DNA from: Methanomicrobiales archaeon
GTDB lineage: Archaea > Halobacteriota > Methanomicrobia > Methanomicrobiales > JACTUA01
Assembly (NCBI GenBank): GCA_028678815.1
Contig: JAJRCS010000017.1
Location: 1 to 5,605, forward strand
Direction of reading: 5' to 3'
Length of the DNA stretch: 5,605 nt
Shown here: positions 3,688 to 5,605 of the stretch, in pieces
Numbering within the stretch: position 1 is the stretch's first letter
How the letters are laid out: each line of letters opens with the position of its first letter
The notes under the pieces: model-generated
Told to the model about the DNA's origin: nothing
What the model saw: the letters and a program-made list of their open reading frames with translations, nothing else
Databases searched by the model: none
Translations under genes and position numbers: made by a program

Positions 3688-5259
3688 GTGGTTGTTCTGC
3701 CCCTCCGCATCACCGTGTACGACGGCGCCGGCTGCATCGGCGGGAACAAGATCTACCTGGACACCGGGGAGGACGGGGTCTTCCTCGACTTCGGGAAGAA
3801 CTTCGGGAAGTATGCCCGGTTCTACGAGGAGTTCCTGAAGAACCGTTCCACCCGGGGGATCCACGACCTCCTCACCCTCGGGCTCATCCCCGAGCTCGAC
3901 ATCTACCGGCCTGACCTCGTCACCCCGGATGCGCCGGTCTCCGGGTTCCCGCGGCTCCCCGTCTCCGCCGTGCTCCTCTCCCACGCCCACCTGGATCACT
4001 GCGGGAACATCGGGCTCCTCAGGCGGGAGATCCCCGTCTTCTCGACACCCACCACCGCCGCCATCCTGAAGGGGTACCAGGACACCGGCGCGTCCACCAC
4101 CGAGGGTGATGTCGTGTACGGCTCGGACCGGAAGCCGAGCGATACCGATCCCCTGTACCTCGAGTCAGAGACCCTGGGGTGCTACCTGGGGCGGGAGTTC
4201 TGCCTCACCGCCCCTCCGTCCGAAAAATTCCTGGAATTTCTCGCATGGAAGCCCGGCCAGGACAGCAAACGGGCAAGGAAAAAGCTGGTCCCGGGCCCGT
4301 GCTGCACCATGGAGAATCACCCGCTTCCCTTCAGGGTTTCGGCGTGCGAGGTGGACCACTCCCTCTACGGGGCCTGTGGGTTTCTCATCGGGGGGGAGAA
4401 GACCGTCGCGTACACCGGCGACTTCCGGCTCCACGGCCGGAACGAGGCAAAGACCCGGGAGTTCGTCTCCCGGGCGAAGGGCGCGGAGATCCTCATCACC
4501 GAGGGGACCCGGGTGAGGGACGCCGGGCCGGAGGACGGGAGCCGGGTCACCGAGGACTCGGTCTGCGAGACCTGCCGGGGGGCCGTGGAGGAATCCCCCG
4601 GTCTCGTCATTGCCGACTTCTCGGCCCGGAACTTCGAGCGGCTCGAGGCCTTCCGGGAGATCGCCGCAGCCACCGGGCGGGAGCTCGTGGTCACCGCCCG
4701 GGACCTCTACATGCTCTACGCCCTTTTCACCGTCGACGGCGTGGAGCGGTGGAAGGGGGTGCGGGTCTACGACGAGATCACGGATCATGCCCGGCGGAAG
4801 TGGGAGGCCGAGCTCGTGCAGCCCCTCGCCGGCGGGAGCTACGTGAGGCACGACGCCATCCGGGCGGACCCGGGCCGGTTCATCCTCTGCTTCTCCTTCT
4901 TTGACATGAATCACCTCCTCGATATCAGGCCTGCCGGCGGGCGGTACCTCTACTCCTCCTGCGAGCCCTTCAACGAGGAGATGGAGATCGACTTCCGCCG
5001 GCTCTGGGAGTGGCTGCAGTTCTTCGGGATCGAGCCCTGCGGCTTTTCCATGGAGAAGAACGAGGCCGGGGACGTGGTCCCCGCCATGGACAGGCACTAC
5101 CACGCCTCCGGGCATGCCTCGGGGGCCGACGTGGCCTGGGCCATCGACGAGATCGACCCCGACGTGATCATCCCGGTCCACACGGAGAACGCCGGCTGGT
5201 TCGAGGAGAACTTCGACGGGGTGCTCGTGCCTGAGGAAGGGGTGAGATACGATCTCTAG
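3688..5259 (+). CDS. Beta-CASP metallo-beta-lactamase nuclease, archaeal RNase J-like, 523 residues
   Basis: A zinc-dependent ribonuclease of the beta-CASP group, cytosolic, expected to act in RNA decay or processing. Motif order is complete: D34 (VFLDFG), HAHLDH at 99-104 (H99, H101, D103, H104), H224 in EVDHSLYGA, D245 in YTGDFR, then the beta-CASP motifs A (E272 in ITEGTR), B (H476 in HASGHAS) and C (H498 in IPVHTE). The N-terminus (GAGCIGGNKIYLDTGEDGVF) matches archaeal RNase J-like proteins; there are no KH domains, so it is not aCPSF1. About 120 residues separate HAHLDH from H224, roughly 50 more than in bacterial RNase J, and this stretch contains a basic segment (DSKRARKKLVPG). The GTG at 3688 is chosen because the fold starts directly after it and GGAGAGG precedes it. 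An upstream in-frame ATG (3586) would add 34 Pro-rich, non-coding-like residues, and a still longer frame from 3376 would overlap the winged-helix gene. Endo- versus 5'-exonuclease activity cannot be told. Confidence 0.92.
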   Translation: MVVLPLRITVYDGAGCIGGNKIYLDTGEDGVFLDFGKNFGKYARFYEEFLKNRSTRGIHDLLTLGLIPELDIYRPDLVTPDAPVSGFPRLPVSAVLLSHAHLDHCGNIGLLRREIPVFSTPTTAAILKGYQDTGASTTEGDVVYGSDRKPSDTDPLYLESETLGCYLGREFCLTAPPSEKFLEFLAWKPGQDSKRARKKLVPGPCCTMENHPLPFRVSACEVDHSLYGACGFLIGGEKTVAYTGDFRLHGRNEAKTREFVSRAKGAEILITEGTRVRDAGPEDGSRVTEDSVCETCRGAVEESPGLVIADFSARNFERLEAFREIAAATGRELVVTARDLYMLYALFTVDGVERWKGVRVYDEITDHARRKWEAELVQPLAGGSYVRHDAIRADPGRFILCFSFFDMNHLLDIRPAGGRYLYSSCEPFNEEMEIDFRRLWEWLQFFGIEPCGFSMEKNEAGDVVPAMDRHYHASGHASGADVAWAIDEIDPDVIIPVHTENAGWFEENFDGVLVPEEGVRYDL

Positions 5260-5264
5260 GCCAT

Positions 5265-5284
5265 CACCCGCCCTCCGCGGGGTG
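5265..5284 (+). terminator. Weak hairpin after the nuclease gene
   Basis: CACCC (5265-5269) can pair with GGGTG (5280-5284) over a 10-nt loop, starting 6 nt after the TAG stop. There is no T-run behind it, so termination here is uncertain. Confidence 0.2.
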
Positions 5285-5307
5285 CCTCCCCTGCATCACC
5301 TCTCTCC

Positions 5308-5317
5308 TCAATAATCT
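5308..5317 (+). promoter_or_regulatory. Possible TATA-like element for the lipoprotein gene
   Basis: TCAATAATCTT is the only AT-rich patch in the 89-bp gap between nuclease and lipoprotein genes. It lies about 35 bp upstream of the ATG. The match to an archaeal TATA box is poor, but the position is plausible for a short leader. Confidence 0.3.
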
Positions 5318-5348
5318 TCATCCCCCGGTAACCGGTACATCCTCCTCA

Positions 5349-5605
5349 ATGAAGAGATCCCTGCTGCTCCTTCTCCTGCTCCTCGTGGTGCTCCTCGCGG
5401 GCTGCACGCAGACCCCGCCGCAGGCGGCCCCGCCCGTGACGACGACATCGCCACCGGTCGAAACCACGGCGGTGACCACGGCCACCTCTCCTCCTCCCGG
5501 GACAACCCCTCCTGCTCCTGCCACGACTCCCGCGGTGACCCAGCCGGCCGGGAAGCCCGATCCCAGCTTCCTGGTGGATGTCAACGTCCCCGGAAAGGCC
5601 TGGAC
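5349..5605 (+). CDS. Secreted lipoprotein, N-terminal part only (right window edge)
   Basis: The frame opens at ATG 5349-5351 and runs to the window end, giving 85 full codons without a stop. The N-terminus MKRSLLLLLLLLVVLLAGC is a textbook lipoprotein signal: two basic residues, a hydrophobic core with eight consecutive Leu, and a lipobox LAGC with the lipidated cysteine at C19. After the cysteine comes a Thr/Pro/Ala-rich, mucin-like linker of about 50 residues (repeated TT, PP, AVT and APA runs). A segment PDPSFLVDVNVPGK then looks like the first strand of a folded extracellular domain. The mature protein should be anchored outside the cytoplasmic membrane, with the linker probably O-glycosylated or a spacer across the S-layer. 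Similar leaders are common in methanogen surface and solute-binding proteins. The domain that would define function is outside the window. No Shine-Dalgarno site is seen, so translation may be leaderless or weakly initiated. Confidence 0.85.
   Translation, partial: MKRSLLLLLLLLVVLLAGCTQTPPQAAPPVTTTSPPVETTAVTTATSPPPGTTPPAPATTPAVTQPAGKPDPSFLVDVNVPGKAW

Noticed and set aside
4165..5181. Minus-strand open frame of 338 codons inside the nuclease gene
   Set aside because: It is antisense to all catalytic motifs of the beta-CASP nuclease. Its composition (Gly, Pro, Glu, Val, His) is that of a mirrored GC-rich gene.
5321..5340. CCGGTAACCGG near-palindrome before the lipoprotein start as an operator
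   Set aside because: Only the CCGG arms are symmetric around a 3-nt centre. That is too short to separate from chance in this base composition.

Overview
The window reads as a compact, GC-rich archaeal chromosome segment, most likely from a methanogen of the Methanomicrobiales (Methanoculleus or Methanofollis type; genus not decidable here). The basis is AT-rich TATA-like boxes at archaeal spacing ahead of several genes, purine-rich Shine-Dalgarno sites of the GGTGAGGAG type, an archaeal-type RNase J/beta-CASP nuclease, a short lipoprotein signal followed by a Thr/Pro-rich linker, and small CDGSH and VOC proteins. This placement is inference from style, not from a marker gene. No rRNA, tRNA, CRISPR, transposase or phage gene was seen.

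Layout. The left 3.4 kb is read leftward (minus strand). From right to left it holds a small winged-helix-like protein (3137-3406), a double-CDGSH iron-sulfur protein (2340-3038), a polytopic MASE1-like membrane protein overlapping it by ATGA (1762-2343), a short-chain dehydrogenase (861-1709), a small protein of unknown function (425-766) and a VOC/glyoxalase-fold protein cut by the window edge (1-350). The right part is read rightward: a beta-CASP metallo-beta-lactamase RNase J-like nuclease (3688-5259) and the start of a secreted lipoprotein (5349 to the edge).

The two halves meet in a 281-bp divergent intergenic region (3407-3687). It is AT-rich near the winged-helix gene and GC-rich and repeat-bearing near the nuclease gene. 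It carries a clear minus-strand TATA box, a 10-bp direct repeat (CGTATTGCCC) and three CCCCGGCA copies spaced 10 and 21 bp. The same CCCGGCA core recurs next to the promoter of the CDGSH gene.

How the genes may work together. The only pair with firm evidence of co-translation is CDGSH plus membrane protein. That suggests a membrane-associated redox or sensing pair, and it is the best candidate here for something undescribed. The SDR, the 113-residue protein and the VOC protein look like ordinary accessory metabolism. The winged-helix/nuclease divergent pair may share regulation. Nothing else links the genes into one pathway.
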